64,000 bases of DNA from Pseudomonas viridiflava. Its GTDB lineage: Bacteria; Pseudomonadota; Gammaproteobacteria; Pseudomonadales; Pseudomonadaceae. The notes under the pieces are model-generated. The model saw only the letters and a list, made by a program, of their open reading frames with translations, was not told where the DNA came from and did no database searches. The position numbers were made by a program, and so were the translations under genes. Of the stretch, positions 63,987 to 64,000 are shown one piece after another. How positions within the stretch are numbered: position 1 is the first letter of the stretch; every line of letters begins with the position of its first letter. The stretch is taken from positions 1 through 64,000 of the forward strand of contig NZ_UPSE01000205.1 of the NCBI RefSeq assembly GCF_900573885.1, in the 5' to 3' direction.

Positions 63987-64000
63987 GCTTCGCGCACCCA

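Overview
The window is chromosomal DNA from a Pseudomonas species (Gammaproteobacteria, G+C-rich, low 60s percent by eye). The reasons are near-identity at protein level to Pseudomonas aceEF, waaP, mpl, ubiX, lipA and leuS as I know them, typical Pseudomonas gene order, and the dispersed REP sequences (GGAGCGGCTT-type) between genes. From memory, two blocks match P. aeruginosa PAO1 gene order: aceF-aceE-glnE-ilvE-waaF-waaC-waaG-waaP plus kinases (PA5016 downwards), and mpl through leuS (about PA4020 to PA3987). The species cannot be fixed by eye.

Layout. 1-4.6 kb: pyruvate dehydrogenase E2 and E1 on the minus strand, divergent from glnE across a region with two palindromic operator-like sites. 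4.8-15.7 kb: glnE, ilvE, then a tightly overlapping LPS inner-core operon (two heptosyltransferases, a glucosyltransferase, WaaP and three further kinase-fold proteins, the last with two kinase domains). 15.9-20.6 kb: a divergent pair, a YncD/PqqU-type TonB receptor and the membrane PQQ glucose dehydrogenase, probably uptake of a cofactor and the enzyme that uses it. 20.7-27.1 kb: accessory stretch with a lower-G+C GNAT-like gene plus a 56-codon gene, a DUF2214 membrane protein, a GAF-GGDEF diguanylate cyclase, a MATE exporter, a tiny membrane peptide, a repeat-rich 0.7 kb spacer, an M14 carboxypeptidase and a small membrane protein. 27.3-30.7 kb: a four-gene MCE lipid-transport operon. 30.9-32.8 kb: a chemoreceptor.

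33-45.5 kb: mpl and ubiX, a small lipoprotein, a tandemly duplicated intergenic repeat, a DUF5629-like gene, a TIP30-like reductase, a MORN-repeat/C13-peptidase lipoprotein, a MaoC hydratase, LrgA/LrgB-like proteins, a Lon N-domain protein, a DedA-PAP2 fusion, 3-methyladenine glycosylase, a methyltransferase and an alpha/beta hydrolase with a possible PilZ-like tail. 45.8-57 kb: one long co-oriented block, proA-nadD-rsfS-rlmH-mrdA-rodA-mltB-rlpA-dacC-ybeD-lipB-lipA (NAD synthesis, ribosome factors, cell elongation and peptidoglycan remodelling, lipoate synthesis). 57-64 kb: a second lytic transglycosylase, arfA with an internal hairpin, holA, lptE and leuS on the minus strand, then a zinc-ribbon gene on the plus strand.

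No tRNA, rRNA, CRISPR, insertion sequence or prophage was recognised. Most of the window is conserved core genome. The less ordinary parts are the pqqU-gcd pair, the arfA hairpin, the MORN/C13 lipoprotein, the small GNAT module and the repeat-rich intergenic regions. Starts were chosen by ribosome-binding site and family length and often differ from the longest open frame.
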